Origin: Spartobacteria bacterium LR76 | GTDB taxonomy: Bacteria; Verrucomicrobiota; Verrucomicrobiia; Chthoniobacterales; Terrimicrobiaceae | Reading direction: 5' to 3' | Length of the DNA stretch: 64,000 nucleotides | Assembly (NCBI GenBank): GCA_003054655.1 | Contig: QAYZ01000013.1 | Location: 372,001 to 436,000 of the forward strand | In this document: in pieces, positions 1 through 9,340 of the stretch | Layout: every line of letters begins with the position of its first letter | Position numbering within the stretch: position 1 is the stretch's first letter | Notes under the pieces: generated by a model | What the model saw: the letters and a program-made list of their open reading frames with translations, nothing else | Told to the model about the DNA's origin: nothing | The model's database searches: none | Position numbers and translations under genes: made by a program

Positions 1-1599
1 GAGCTGGCGGCAGGGGAGATTGCCATGCAGCGAGTAGGCGCGGAAGACGGGCAGGGCGAAGAGCGCCTCATTGCCCCGCACCACCGCCGCAGCGTAGGGC
101 GAGGTTTCCGGGACGTTCGGCGTTTGCGCGTGGGAGGAAAATTTCTCCCAACCGCGCTCGAAGTAGGGTTCGACGATACGAGCGAGCACGTCATCTCCCG
201 CCTGCGGAACGAGGCGGTTCCCGCGTTCGTAAAAGACATGCACCGTGTCAGCGAGCGTACCGCGCTTGTCGGCATCGAAACGCAGGTAGACGGCGGAGAA
301 AGGAGATTCCTCACCCGGCAGGCCGTCACGGATCACCTTGCCGCCCGACGCCATGTAGGCCGCGAGGCGTTGTTCGAGTTCAGGAGTCACGATCAGCGAC
401 TCCGGCACGATCACAACCGCGTAAGAGGACCAATCCGCATCGGGATCGATGAAGGCGAACTGGTAGCGAAGCTGGCTGAGCGCCTTGGTGATTCCGTCAA
501 AACACTGGTTGCCGTTGCGCTCGGAAACAGGAGTGCTGAGCAGGATGGCGATTTCGCTGGTCGTCACGACATCGCGGCACCACGGCTCGCACTTTTCCAC
601 ATGGCGGTAGACCTGGCCGATCACGTCGTAAACGCCGCGGTCGATGGAGCCCGAGGGATGAAGCTGATCGCCTACACTGCACCCGCCTCCGTGAGCGAGC
701 GCCTGGGCGCAATCGTACAGGAGCGAGGCCGGAGTGCGCAGACCGCCGAAGTCGGCCCAGCTCTTGTGAAACCGCCCGGTCATTCCGATCATGGGCAGGC
801 CGAGCGTCTTGGCATAGCGCACCCAGATGGGGAAATACGAGTATCCCCACTGGCCGCTCGGGAGCGCCTCGATCTCGATATGGCGGAGGAACTGTCTCTC
901 CCTGCTCGCATTGGAAATCGGGCGGCTGTTGAACCAGATCGGCACGTCCTGCTGGTACTTCGCGGCCACCGCAGTCAGACGCTCCATGTAGCGCTGCGTC
1001 ACGCGGTTGGCGTAGAGGGCGCGGTCGGCGGGACTGGCCGGATCGAGATTCTCACGCTGCATGCCGGCGATGGCCCATTTGGACACACTCACCTGATCCC
1101 AGCACATGTCGAAAAACAGCCCGTCGACCGGAGCGAATTTCTTCATCACCTCCTCGGTCTGCGCCTCGAGGTACTCCAGGTAAGGGCTCGACATGTCGAG
1201 AATCCGCCAGGTGAACGAGTCATTACCAAGAGGTTTCTGGCCGACGAAGCTGCCGTCGGGATTGACGGCGCGCCACTCCGGGTGGGTGTTGGCGGCGTAT
1301 TCGTCGCACTGGACACTGAGGTAGATCGGACACTTGATGTTGCGGCTGTGCAGAGCCTCGATCTGCTTTTCCAGCAGCCCCTCCCCCATGCTCGGATGCC
1401 GGGCAGGGTGCTCCGTGTCGTAATAGAGATGCCCGTGGTGGCACTTGGCGAAAAGCGTCATGCTATCGACCCTCGCCTCCTCGATCACCCGGCCAAACTC
1501 CTCCGCGTCGAACGCCGAACCCACGGCGGGAATGAAGGGGCTGGTATGGAAATCGAGGTGAACCTGGCGCGCCCTCGAGGGGAAGGTCGAAAAACTCAT
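1..1599 (-). CDS. GHL6-like putative glycoside hydrolase (3' end missing)
   Basis: Read on the minus strand from the ATG at 1599; the frame is open to the window edge, so 533 codons are visible and the C-terminus is missing. The protein opens with MSFSTFPSRARQVHLDFHTS and carries AKCHHGHLYY near residue 50, then SVQCDEYAANTHPEWRA; these are hallmarks, as I recall them, of hypothetical glycosyl hydrolase family 6 (GHL6), a TIM-barrel group related to alpha-amylase and GH42 folds. The region around residues 340-430 looks like a beta-galactosidase trimerisation-type Rossmann domain (VVIVPESLIVTPELEQRLAAY). There is no signal peptide, so it should be cytoplasmic. It is divergent from an AraC regulator across a 71-bp gap, which suggests local control. 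Substrate cannot be told from sequence. Confidence 0.75.
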   Translation of the reverse strand, partial: MSFSTFPSRARQVHLDFHTSPFIPAVGSAFDAEEFGRVIEEARVDSMTLFAKCHHGHLYYDTEHPARHPSMGEGLLEKQIEALHSRNIKCPIYLSVQCDEYAANTHPEWRAVNPDGSFVGQKPLGNDSFTWRILDMSSPYLEYLEAQTEEVMKKFAPVDGLFFDMCWDQVSVSKWAIAGMQRENLDPASPADRALYANRVTQRYMERLTAVAAKYQQDVPIWFNSRPISNASRERQFLRHIEIEALPSGQWGYSYFPIWVRYAKTLGLPMIGMTGRFHKSWADFGGLRTPASLLYDCAQALAHGGGCSVGDQLHPSGSIDRGVYDVIGQVYRHVEKCEPWCRDVVTTSEIAILLSTPVSERNGNQCFDGITKALSQLRYQFAFIDPDADWSSYAVVIVPESLIVTPELEQRLAAYMASGGKVIRDGLPGEESPFSAVYLRFDADKRGTLADTVHVFYERGNRLVPQAGDDVLARIVEPYFERGWEKFSSHAQTPNVPETSPYAAAVVRGNEALFALPVFRAYSLHGNLPCRQL

Positions 1600-1642
1600 G
1601 GAGCAAACGTAGCGCAAACGCCTGCGGGATTGGTATGGCTAA

Positions 1643-1655
1643 AGCTGGCAACGAT
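1643..1655 (-). promoter_or_regulatory. Conserved TTGCCAGCTTT promoter element before the GHL6 gene
   Basis: On the minus strand the divergent promoter gap carries CGTTGCCAGCTTT, followed by AGCCATACC. Almost the same string, CGGTTGCCAGCTTTGCGCTACC broken only by one short gap, lies before the GH16 operon at 29961-29981. Its place about 45 nt before the GHL6 start suggests an activator site or a -35 region. Only two copies were found, so the role is inferred. Confidence 0.35.
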
Positions 1656-1670
1656 ATGTAAATTCGCGCC

Positions 1671-2525
1671 ATGGACATCGGCTCACCGCTCTCAACGGAG
1701 GACGAGGCCTTTTTCCGTAACCTGACTCTCAAGGTCCTCTTAACCCGCAGAGCGCTCCTCGCGGACGACTGGAGCTTCGATCTCTGCTCCCCCTACTGGC
1801 GCCTCTATGTAAATAAAGAGCGTGGCGGATTCATTACCATGGGAGATGCCCGTATCCCGCTCCAGCCCGGGATGCTCTATCTCATCCCCGCATGGCTGCG
1901 CTTCTCGACGGGCGTGGCTTCGCCAGCAGTTCAAAATTACATCCATTTTGAATTTCAAAATTTTCCGTCAGGACTTCATCGGACTCACTTTTCCCGCATG
2001 CTGGCGCTGCCGTTGACCGGCGAACTCCGCCACATCTGCACTCGTTGGGAAAAGGCCCTGATGCATGAGAAGGCCCCGCCCTGGCTGGTCCTCGCTCATG
2101 CCCATGCCCTGGTTTACTCCTCCATGGCGCTGGCACTCGAAACCTCGCCGGAGGGCCGGAACTGTTTCGCCTGGGCGGCGGGGTCGGGACGGTTCAAGCC
2201 CGCGCTGGACTTCATCACCGATCATCTCGCCGAGCCGATCCGCAATAAAGAGCTGGCGCGCCTTTGCGGGATGAGCACGAGCCACTTCATCCGCACGTTT
2301 CGCGGAGCGCTGGGAATGACACCGACGCAATATGTGATGGATCGCCGCATTGCCTCATCCGCGGAGATGCTGACCTGCACGGAGCGAAGCATCGAGGATA
2401 TCGCGGAGGCGCTGGGCTTCTCCGATCGCTTCCACTTCTCCAAGGCATTCGCGCAGCGGCTGAATGCCACGCCTGCGGCCTACCGACGCTCGCTACGGTC
2501 AGCGAGCGTCTTTGGCGCGACCTGA
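1671..2525 (+). CDS. AraC family transcriptional regulator
   Basis: 284 aa from the ATG at 1671. The N-terminal part (about residues 20-130) has the cupin-like sensory region usual for sugar-responsive AraC proteins (DARIPLQPGMLYLIPAWLRF). The C-terminal 100 residues hold both helix-turn-helix motifs of the AraC DNA-binding domain: ELARLCGMSTSHFIRTF and the second with IAEALGFSDRFHFSKAF, the latter being the family signature. It is divergent from the GHL6-like glycosidase and so is its most likely activator. It ends 1 nt before the convergent uxaE stop, leaving no room for a separate terminator. The ligand is unknown. Confidence 0.9.
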   Translation: MDIGSPLSTEDEAFFRNLTLKVLLTRRALLADDWSFDLCSPYWRLYVNKERGGFITMGDARIPLQPGMLYLIPAWLRFSTGVASPAVQNYIHFEFQNFPSGLHRTHFSRMLALPLTGELRHICTRWEKALMHEKAPPWLVLAHAHALVYSSMALALETSPEGRNCFAWAAGSGRFKPALDFITDHLAEPIRNKELARLCGMSTSHFIRTFRGALGMTPTQYVMDRRIASSAEMLTCTERSIEDIAEALGFSDRFHFSKAFAQRLNATPAAYRRSLRSASVFGAT

Positions 2526-2526
2526 C

Positions 2527-3756
2527 CTATCCCTGGCAGAGCAGCGAGAGGTGCTTGCGGAAGTGCCTCTCGAGCAGTTCCTCGTGCAGGGCGGCGTTTT
2601 TGGTCAGGCGGTCGAGGATGGCCTCTCGGAAGGTCTGCCCGTCCGGACGGCGGCCCACCGTGAGCACGGAGCCAAAGGTCACGTGCAGCAACTGCCGGCC
2701 GGGCCGCAGATCGAGATAAAGCTCCTCCCAGTCCTGCTGGGCGGAACCCTCCAGGGCCTGCACCTCGGCGTCGGTGGTCGAGATGTGATAGCTGGCGCGG
2801 TCGGTGGAGAACCGCGTGTGCGAATACGCCGCAATCTCGGAGAAAAGGACGGGATCAACCCGCAGCACGGCGCGCAGGGCCTCGAGGTAGCTCGTGCCGG
2901 CGGTCTTCACATGCAGCAGGTCGCCGCAGACACGGCCGATGATGGGATAGACGGTGAATTTATCCGACCCGCTGTGGATACTGATCTTATAGGGGCCGCA
3001 CAGCTCGGCGATCTGGCGGTGCAGGACGAGCTGGCGCTCGAACTCGGCGAGGTCGCCCTTGTAGTCAATACCCTTCTCAAAATCGCCCACGAAACGGGGA
3101 GCAAGTCCGGTCACAACCACACCGCGACGCTTCAGCTCCAGACCGACGAAAAGATGCTCGTGCGGTGTGGTCGCAAAATCCGTCTCATCGACCGATATCT
3201 CGATATCGGCATCGGAGCGATGGGAGCGGATCTCCGCCGCCATGTTGGCGCTGTGCGCGATGGCGCGCCCGTATTTGACCGCCGTGCGGGTGAGCGTCTC
3301 GGGCGAGAAGGTCAGGGATTGCGAGCCGAATTCAAAAGTCTTCCCGAGGTAATCGGACGGGTGAAAGATGTCCTCGCGCTCGATCTGCGCGGCCAGCGGC
3401 TCCAACTGGCTCGCCGACATCGTATCGGCCCGATTGTTGACGTAGGAGGACGGGTCGATGGTGAAAAACGTGAACCCTGCGGCAGCGGTGACCTGCACGT
3501 CCTCGGGGGTCTTGAGGTGGTCGGCATCCGCACCCCATGCGCCATTGAACCCGGCGGCTTGCAGCGCCGTCTCGGCGGCGGTCATGACCTCGGTCGGAGT
3601 CCGCTGGGTGCGCGCCATTTCGCGGATCGATTGCTGGGCGAAAATCGGGGCGAAGTCATAGCCGAGGGCGGCGGCGAGATGGCCTGGTGTCGCCACGCCG
3701 AGGCGGTCGCCAAAACCAAAGGATTTCGTCAGGGAGAGCGGGGAGGCTTTTTGCAT
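2527..3756 (-). CDS. uxaE: Tagaturonate/fructuronate epimerase
   Basis: 409 aa from the ATG at 3756. The whole protein resembles the UxaE family: FGFGDRLGVATPGH at the N-terminus, FTFFTIDPSSYVNN, SVDETDFATTPHEHLF, YKISIHSGSDKFTVYPIIGR and HVKTAGTSYLEALR. UxaE interconverts D-tagaturonate and D-fructuronate, which joins the galacturonate branch of uronic acid breakdown to the glucuronate branch. It is a metal-dependent sugar-acid epimerase of about this length and is cytoplasmic. It is divergent from a second AraC regulator at 3855 with about 100 bp between, which may control it. No other uronate catabolic gene (uxaC, kdgK, kdgA) is in this window, so the pathway must be completed elsewhere. 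Confidence 0.85.
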   Translation of the reverse strand: MQKASPLSLTKSFGFGDRLGVATPGHLAAALGYDFAPIFAQQSIREMARTQRTPTEVMTAAETALQAAGFNGAWGADADHLKTPEDVQVTAAAGFTFFTIDPSSYVNNRADTMSASQLEPLAAQIEREDIFHPSDYLGKTFEFGSQSLTFSPETLTRTAVKYGRAIAHSANMAAEIRSHRSDADIEISVDETDFATTPHEHLFVGLELKRRGVVVTGLAPRFVGDFEKGIDYKGDLAEFERQLVLHRQIAELCGPYKISIHSGSDKFTVYPIIGRVCGDLLHVKTAGTSYLEALRAVLRVDPVLFSEIAAYSHTRFSTDRASYHISTTDAEVQALEGSAQQDWEELYLDLRPGRQLLHVTFGSVLTVGRRPDGQTFREAILDRLTKNAALHEELLERHFRKHLSLLCQG

Positions 3757-3807
3757 ACGATGATGCAGGACTATTGAGCCGACCTGCCGACACGGGAAAC
3801 AAATCGG

Positions 3808-3843
3808 GATAGCATTATGGTAGAGATGACTGATATTGCTATC
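3808..3843. promoter_or_regulatory. Inverted repeat in the uxaE/AraC divergent gap
   Basis: Seven-base arms GATAGCA (3808-3814) and TGCTATC (3837-3843) form a perfect interrupted palindrome with a 22-base spacer between uxaE and the AraC gene. It lies 12 nt before the AraC start. It is a plausible operator for the neighbouring regulator; binding is inferred. Confidence 0.35.
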
Positions 3844-3854
3844 GTCTACGTATC

Positions 3855-4685
3855 GTGACGATCAAAGCCATCTACCCCCCTCCGGCAGGCCGCCCCCGGT
3901 GGTCGAGTAAAGCCACCATCGACGCGGGGCTGGACTATCTTTCCTGGGGATGGCGGGAATACGGACGTCACCCGATCCCCCTCGCCCGGCATGATGGATG
4001 GACCTATCAGGTCGTCGTGGAGGGTACGGTCCACCTGAGATTGGAGCACGCAGAAGTACCGATCCAAGATGGCACGATGGTGCTGGTTTCTCCGGAGTGC
4101 GCCTATGGGTGGAGCGGGCAAGCGAGCAATCGCTGCAAGATCCTCAGTTGGATCTGGCGTGACGCACCAGTGATCCCCGGCTTGGGAAACAACGAACATG
4201 GCTGGCGCGCCATTTCACTCTCCCCGGCGGCTCTTCGCACCCTCGGCCAGTTGAACCGCGAGACACGATCGGAAGCGACCCTCGGCGGGGAGCTGGCAGC
4301 CCAGGCTCTGGGAACGATCCGCACTCGCATGGATATCCTGCTCGCCCGTGCTCCCTCGCTGGATGGAGAGGACTCCCGCTTCCAGCTCGCCTGGCGCTGG
4401 TTGGCGGATCACCCTGGCGAACTCCGTCCAGTGCGGGCGCTCTCCGATTACCTCCAGATTTCGCCCGCCTCACTGCAACGGTTGTTCGAGAAACGCAAGG
4501 GCATCTCTGTGCGGGAGGCTGCTCTCGCGATTCGAATGCAGGCCGCCCGGCAGGCGCTGCAAAATCCCATTCTTTCGGTCAAAGAAATCGCCCTGCAACT
4601 CGGCTATGCCCATGCCGGTGATTTTTCCCGGGCCTACAAAAGCTTCTGGGGGAAAGCTCCTTCCGCAGATCGAAAGACTGGTTAA
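3855..4685 (+). CDS. AraC family transcriptional regulator
   Basis: 276 aa beginning with GTG at 3855; no in-frame ATG fits the N-terminus. Residues about 40-95 form a cupin-like ligand domain (GTVHLRLEHAEVPIQDGTMV). Residues about 175-275 hold the AraC-type DNA-binding domain, with LSDYLQISPASLQRLFEKRKG as the first helix-turn-helix and IALQLGYAHAGDFSRAYKSF as the second. It is divergent from uxaE and probably senses a uronate or related sugar, though the ligand is not visible in sequence. Its last codons overlap the convergent Rrf2 gene by 4 bp. Confidence 0.88.
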   Translation: MTIKAIYPPPAGRPRWSSKATIDAGLDYLSWGWREYGRHPIPLARHDGWTYQVVVEGTVHLRLEHAEVPIQDGTMVLVSPECAYGWSGQASNRCKILSWIWRDAPVIPGLGNNEHGWRAISLSPAALRTLGQLNRETRSEATLGGELAAQALGTIRTRMDILLARAPSLDGEDSRFQLAWRWLADHPGELRPVRALSDYLQISPASLQRLFEKRKGISVREAALAIRMQAARQALQNPILSVKEIALQLGYAHAGDFSRAYKSFWGKAPSADRKTG

Positions 4686-5122
4686 GGCACAGCGTTGCCG
4701 CGTTCGGAAACAGACGTCCGATAAACTGATTCCAGCGTCGCCCCGTCCAGCAAACGTGCGGCATAATCCCGAATATCGACAAACAGCCAGCGAAAATGGC
4801 ACGCACTCTCGTGAGGACAGGTCTCGACGCGACAATCCAGGCACGCACATGGAGCAGGCCCGTGAAGGCCGTCAAAATGTCGCACCACCTGGCCGACAGA
4901 GATTTCCGCCGCTGGCCGGGCGAGCCGATATCCGCCATGTTTGCCCGGAATGCTCTGCACGACACCCTGCTCCTTGAGCTCGCGCATGATCTGCTCGAGA
5001 AACTTGCGGGGAATCTTGCTCCTCTCGGCAATCTCGCGAGCCGAAACCGTCTTTTCCTCCGGCGGAGCCACCAGGGCAAAAAGCGCTCTCAGCGCATAGT
5101 CTGTTTTGTTGGTAATTCTCAC
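4682..5122 (-). CDS. Rrf2 family regulator with a cysteine cluster
   Basis: 146 aa from a GTG at 5122 (MRITNKTDYALRALFAL, the usual Rrf2 start). The winged helix spans about residues 1-80 (SAREIAERSKIPRKFLEQIM, then GGYRLARPAAEISVGQVV). Five cysteines follow at about 92, 94, 97, 102 and 108. Rrf2 proteins such as IscR, NsrR and RsrR bind an iron-sulfur cluster through three cysteines at this place, while CymR-type sulfur regulators have none, so a redox or Fe-S sensor is likely. It is divergent from the DUF3034 barrel gene, which precedes metY; a role in sulfur control is an inference from that context. Confidence 0.85.
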   Translation of the reverse strand: MRITNKTDYALRALFALVAPPEEKTVSAREIAERSKIPRKFLEQIMRELKEQGVVQSIPGKHGGYRLARPAAEISVGQVVRHFDGLHGPAPCACLDCRVETCPHESACHFRWLFVDIRDYAARLLDGATLESVYRTSVSERGNAVP

Positions 5123-5134
5123 AGGCGGGCTGGC

Positions 5135-5160
5135 AAATTTCTACTATGTCCGTGAAATTT
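5135..5160. promoter_or_regulatory. Palindrome between the Rrf2 gene and the barrel gene
   Basis: Arms AAATTTC (5135-5141) and GAAATTT (5154-5160) are a perfect inverted repeat 13 bp upstream of the Rrf2 start, in A+T-rich DNA unlike its surroundings. A second pair, TTACTT (5253-5258) and AAGTAA (5272-5277), lies 14 bp before the barrel gene. Either could be an Rrf2 operator; the assignment is inferred from position. Confidence 0.35.
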
Positions 5161-5290
5161 CCGACGTCAACGCCTCCGCAGAAGATTTCTTAAGGCTCTC
5201 ATATCCAACGGAGTAAGACATTAAACCCAGTTACGCTCTCAAAAAGCGCTATTTACTTTCAAATAACTACCAAGTAAGTCGCTATTAGTT

Positions 5291-6322
5291 ATGAAAGCCC
5301 AAACTCATACCGCCAAAGGAACGTTCCCTCTCCAGGAACATCTCGTATCTCGCCGCTCGTATCGCTCCTTAATTGGGGCCTTGGCCGTCGCGACATCATT
5401 GATCGCAAGCCCCCATTTGCTGGCTGGGACCGCCATTGACACCTCCAAGGACGTCTCGAAGAACCCTCCGGTGACACCGGAAAAGGGTCCCCCGCTGCCG
5501 CTGCACGAAATCGAGGGCAATGGCGGCGTCCTCACCACGCTGTCGGCCTACATTGTGAATCCTCCGCGAAACGGAGAACCCGTGGGGCGCCCGGCCATCG
5601 GATCGGGATTTATCAGCTTGGGAAATGGCTGGGCGCTGGTTCCCGCCACGGTCACATGGAGTCCCTGGGAACGAATCGAACTCGGCTATGGCTTCAACTG
5701 GCTCTCGCTGGGAAACCTCCCGACGGACATCCGCAATGCTACCGGAATCAGCATTGGGAACACCTCAGTCGCGGTGCATAATTTCAATGCCCGGTTCCAG
5801 CTCCTTAAAGAAAATGAGTTCAACCAAAAGTGGCTTCCGGCGCTGACCTTCGGCGTTCATTACAAGTACAACGCGGGCATCAGCGAGATCAACGATGACC
5901 TCGGCGGCGCGCTCGATCAGGCCGGACTCTCCGGGAACAATGGCGTGGACTTCACCCTCTACGCCAGCAAGCTCATCACCTTCCTGCCGCGCCCGGTCCT
6001 GATCAATGTCGGCGGTCGCGCCACCCGGGCGCAGGAGCTTGGATTCCTCGGCTTTTCCAATGAGTACAGCTTCCTGTTCGAGGGAAATGTAGCCATTTTC
6101 CTGACGGACTGGCTCATCCTCGCCGGCGAATACCGGCAGCAGCCGAATTCCTACACGCCGATTCCGGGTCTGATCGGAAAATCCGGTGACTGGTGGACCG
6201 TCGACCTGGCCTGGGTGGTGAACAAACACTTTACCGTCGCCGGAGGATACGGCTACTTTGGGACCGTGGCCAACAACGTCGCCAATGGCGTGTGGGGCTT
6301 CACCCTCAAGTACGAATTCTAA
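5291..6322 (+). CDS. DUF3034-like outer-membrane beta-barrel protein
   Basis: 343 aa from the ATG at 5291. An exported protein: a basic N-terminus is followed by a hydrophobic run (LIGALAVATSLIASPHLLAG). The body alternates polar and aromatic residues in strand-like segments (WSPWERIELGYGFNWLSLG, WLILAGEYRQQPNS) and the protein ends in YEF, the C-terminal Phe signature of outer-membrane barrels. The overall pattern matches DUF3034, a porin-like family of unknown substrate. It lies 51 bp before metY on the same strand and divergent from the Rrf2 regulator, so a transport or envelope role connected with sulfur compounds is possible, but no substrate can be read from the sequence. Confidence 0.7.
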   Translation: MKAQTHTAKGTFPLQEHLVSRRSYRSLIGALAVATSLIASPHLLAGTAIDTSKDVSKNPPVTPEKGPPLPLHEIEGNGGVLTTLSAYIVNPPRNGEPVGRPAIGSGFISLGNGWALVPATVTWSPWERIELGYGFNWLSLGNLPTDIRNATGISIGNTSVAVHNFNARFQLLKENEFNQKWLPALTFGVHYKYNAGISEINDDLGGALDQAGLSGNNGVDFTLYASKLITFLPRPVLINVGGRATRAQELGFLGFSNEYSFLFEGNVAIFLTDWLILAGEYRQQPNSYTPIPGLIGKSGDWWTVDLAWVVNKHFTVAGGYGYFGTVANNVANGVWGFTLKYEF

Positions 6323-6340
6323 GTCGGCAAACTCCCTTAA

Positions 6341-7669
<1,329 letters not shown>

Positions 7670-7693
7670 CGACGCATCCTGTCCAGCCTTGCG

Positions 7694-7732
7694 CGGCGCT
7701 TCCCGGTTCACGGGGAGCGCCGTTTGCTTTTC
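7694..7732. terminator. Intrinsic terminator between metY and metX
   Basis: Arms CGGCGCTTCCC (7694-7704) and GGGGAGCGCCG (7712-7722) pair over 11 bp with one G-U and a 7-base loop, followed by TTTGCTTTT on the plus strand. It ends metY and may also slow read-through from convergent metX. Confidence 0.8.
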
Positions 7733-7734
7733 CC

Positions 7735-8958
7735 TCAATCCTTGCCCGCGAGGATGTGCGAGAGGTGCGGGGTGAAGAGAGCGGGTTCCAGCAGGAAGGC
7801 GTCGTGCCCTTTGCTGGAATGCACGCTGATCCAGGTCACGGGAACCTCCGCCGCCTCGAGGTGGTGGACGAGACGGCCTTGCTCGGCGGGTTCAAAGGAA
7901 CCGTCGGAGTCGATGCTGAAAACGAGGTAACGCTGGGCGCGGCAGCGGGAGAACAGCTCCTTGTAGGAACTCGCATGGCCCTCGGCCACGAGGTCGAACC
8001 ACTGCCAGGCATCGAGGATGCGCAGATAAGAGTTCGCATCGAAGCGGGCGGCAAATTTCTCCCCCTGGTGAAACATGTACGACTCCACCGGATGATTGAT
8101 CTGGTACCAGCCGAAAGGCAGCGCATTCACCACGACCTCGCCCCGTGCACGCTCACGGAGGTGCTGAAGGGAGACGAAGGTCTTGTGCGCCGTGCGCCGG
8201 GCCGAGGCCAGGCCGCGCACAGGCTGGGTGGTGTAGTGGCCACCAGCAAAGTCCGGGTCCTGCTCGATGGCGGCGATCTGCTCGAAATTCATCAGCCGCT
8301 GGAGCATCGTCGTGCCCGGTCCCGTGGCGATGGGAACTACAGTCCGCACGCGCTCGGGATACCGCGTGGCGAGGCTCAGGGTGAGGAATCCCCCGATGGA
8401 CGCGCCGACGGCGGCATGCAGGGTCTGGATGCCGAGATGATCCAGGAGCCGCATCTGGGAATCCACGATATCGGAAATGCGGATCGGCGGGAAATCCGCC
8501 CCCCAGCGTTCGCCGCCCGGTTGGCGAGGCGAGGCCGGGCCGGTCGATCCGTAGCAGCCCCCGAGGTAGTTCGCGCAAACGACGAAATACTTGTCCGTAT
8601 CAATGGCCAGGCCGGGACCGATGAAGTTATCCCACCAGCCACCAAACATCTCCTCGGTCCAGCGTCCATCTAGGCCCGGCACGGAGGGATTGAATCCCGC
8701 GGCATGCTGGCTGCCGGTCATGGCATGGAAGATGAGGACGGCATTGGACCGGTCGGCGTTCAGGGTGCCGTAGGTTTCGTAAGCGAGGGTGAACTCCTCG
8801 AGGCGATCTCCACAGCGAAGGTCAAATGGCTCTGTCGATTGAAAGAAGAAGGTCGAGACGCGCCCGGGCAGGTGTTCTCCAGCAGGAGCTGCTGAAGATT
8901 CTGCGCCATGGGTACCGTGGTCGGCGCGATTGCGGGTGGTGGCGGGTTTCGAGGACAA
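7735..8958 (-). CDS. metX: Homoserine O-acetyltransferase
   Basis: An alpha/beta-hydrolase acyltransferase that acetylates homoserine, feeding metY. The nucleophile serine lies in AAVGASIGGFLTLSLA (about residue 187), the acid in SIDSDGSFEP and the histidine in SSKGHDAFLLE. NAVLIFHAMTGSQHAAG and the Gly-rich YLGGCYGSTGP are typical MetX blocks. The open frame begins at a TTG (8958), giving 407 aa, but the first 30 residues look unlike a protein start. In another frame an ATG at 8910 gives MAQNLQQLLLENTCPG, which reads like a real MetX N-terminus and would join the main frame near 8870 by a one-base shift. A frameshift or base error there is possible. True start therefore uncertain. Confidence 0.88.
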   Translation of the reverse strand: MSSKPATTRNRADHGTHGAESSAAPAGEHLPGRVSTFFFQSTEPFDLRCGDRLEEFTLAYETYGTLNADRSNAVLIFHAMTGSQHAAGFNPSVPGLDGRWTEEMFGGWWDNFIGPGLAIDTDKYFVVCANYLGGCYGSTGPASPRQPGGERWGADFPPIRISDIVDSQMRLLDHLGIQTLHAAVGASIGGFLTLSLATRYPERVRTVVPIATGPGTTMLQRLMNFEQIAAIEQDPDFAGGHYTTQPVRGLASARRTAHKTFVSLQHLRERARGEVVVNALPFGWYQINHPVESYMFHQGEKFAARFDANSYLRILDAWQWFDLVAEGHASSYKELFSRCRAQRYLVFSIDSDGSFEPAEQGRLVHHLEAAEVPVTWISVHSSKGHDAFLLEPALFTPHLSHILAGKD

Positions 8959-9340
8959 AACGTACTAAAATGGCAGAAATAAAGTATTCCGATCCCGGTC
9001 GCGGTCAGTGCATCCCGCGAGAAAGCGGAGAGGAAAGCATAGACCGCTCAGGGCAGCGGGTAAAGGTTCGCTTGCCGCCGAAGTCCGGCGGTCGAGAGCC
9101 AGATCAACATCGACGGCGTCGCGATCCGGCGACTGCGTCTGGCTTTCGGATCTTCTTCATACCGGATGGGCATGAATTCATAAGACGATTAATATAGTCG
9201 TAGATTTTCGCCCCGTCAATTTCTCCCTGACTGAGAGACGAAAGCCTCCCTCTGCCGAGTCATCCCGCTTTACCTGAACCATCGACTGGTGTGAAAAGAA
9301 TGTCCGCGCAGACAGTCATCCGAATGCGCGCATCGAACTC
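8959..9340. other. 382-bp gap before metX and the SGNH hydrolase gene
   Basis: No open frame here is supported. The gap holds the promoters of two divergent genes and a nested set of inverted repeats at 9075-9152 (see separate entry). The stretch 9180-9200 is A+T-rich (agacgattaatatagtcgta, itself nearly palindromic) and is a good place for a promoter. No SAM riboswitch consensus was recognised. Confidence 0.5.
9075..9152 (-). ncRNA. Candidate structured leader upstream of metX
   Basis: Several inverted repeats are stacked in 78 bp: CCGCCG/CGGCGG (9075-9080, 9086-9091), AGCCAGA/TCTGGCT (9097-9103, 9138-9144) enclosing CGAC/GTCG (9111-9114, 9118-9121), and a competing pair GATCCG/CGGATC (9123-9128, 9147-9152). 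Two exclusive folds would be a switch-like arrangement upstream of a methionine gene. It matches no riboswitch class I know; it could equally be chance in GC-rich DNA or serve the plus-strand gene. Confidence 0.25.

Noticed and set aside
25-1725. Long plus-strand open frame of 566 codons
   Set aside because: It mirrors the GHL6-like gene on the other strand, has an improbable Arg/His-rich composition and no recognisable domain.
2464-3777. Plus-strand open frame of 437 codons
   Set aside because: Antisense to uxaE, which is clearly a conserved enzyme; no domain is seen in the plus frame.
8959-9340. SAM riboswitch upstream of metX
   Set aside because: None of the SAM-I, SAM-II or SAH core sequences could be recognised on the minus strand.
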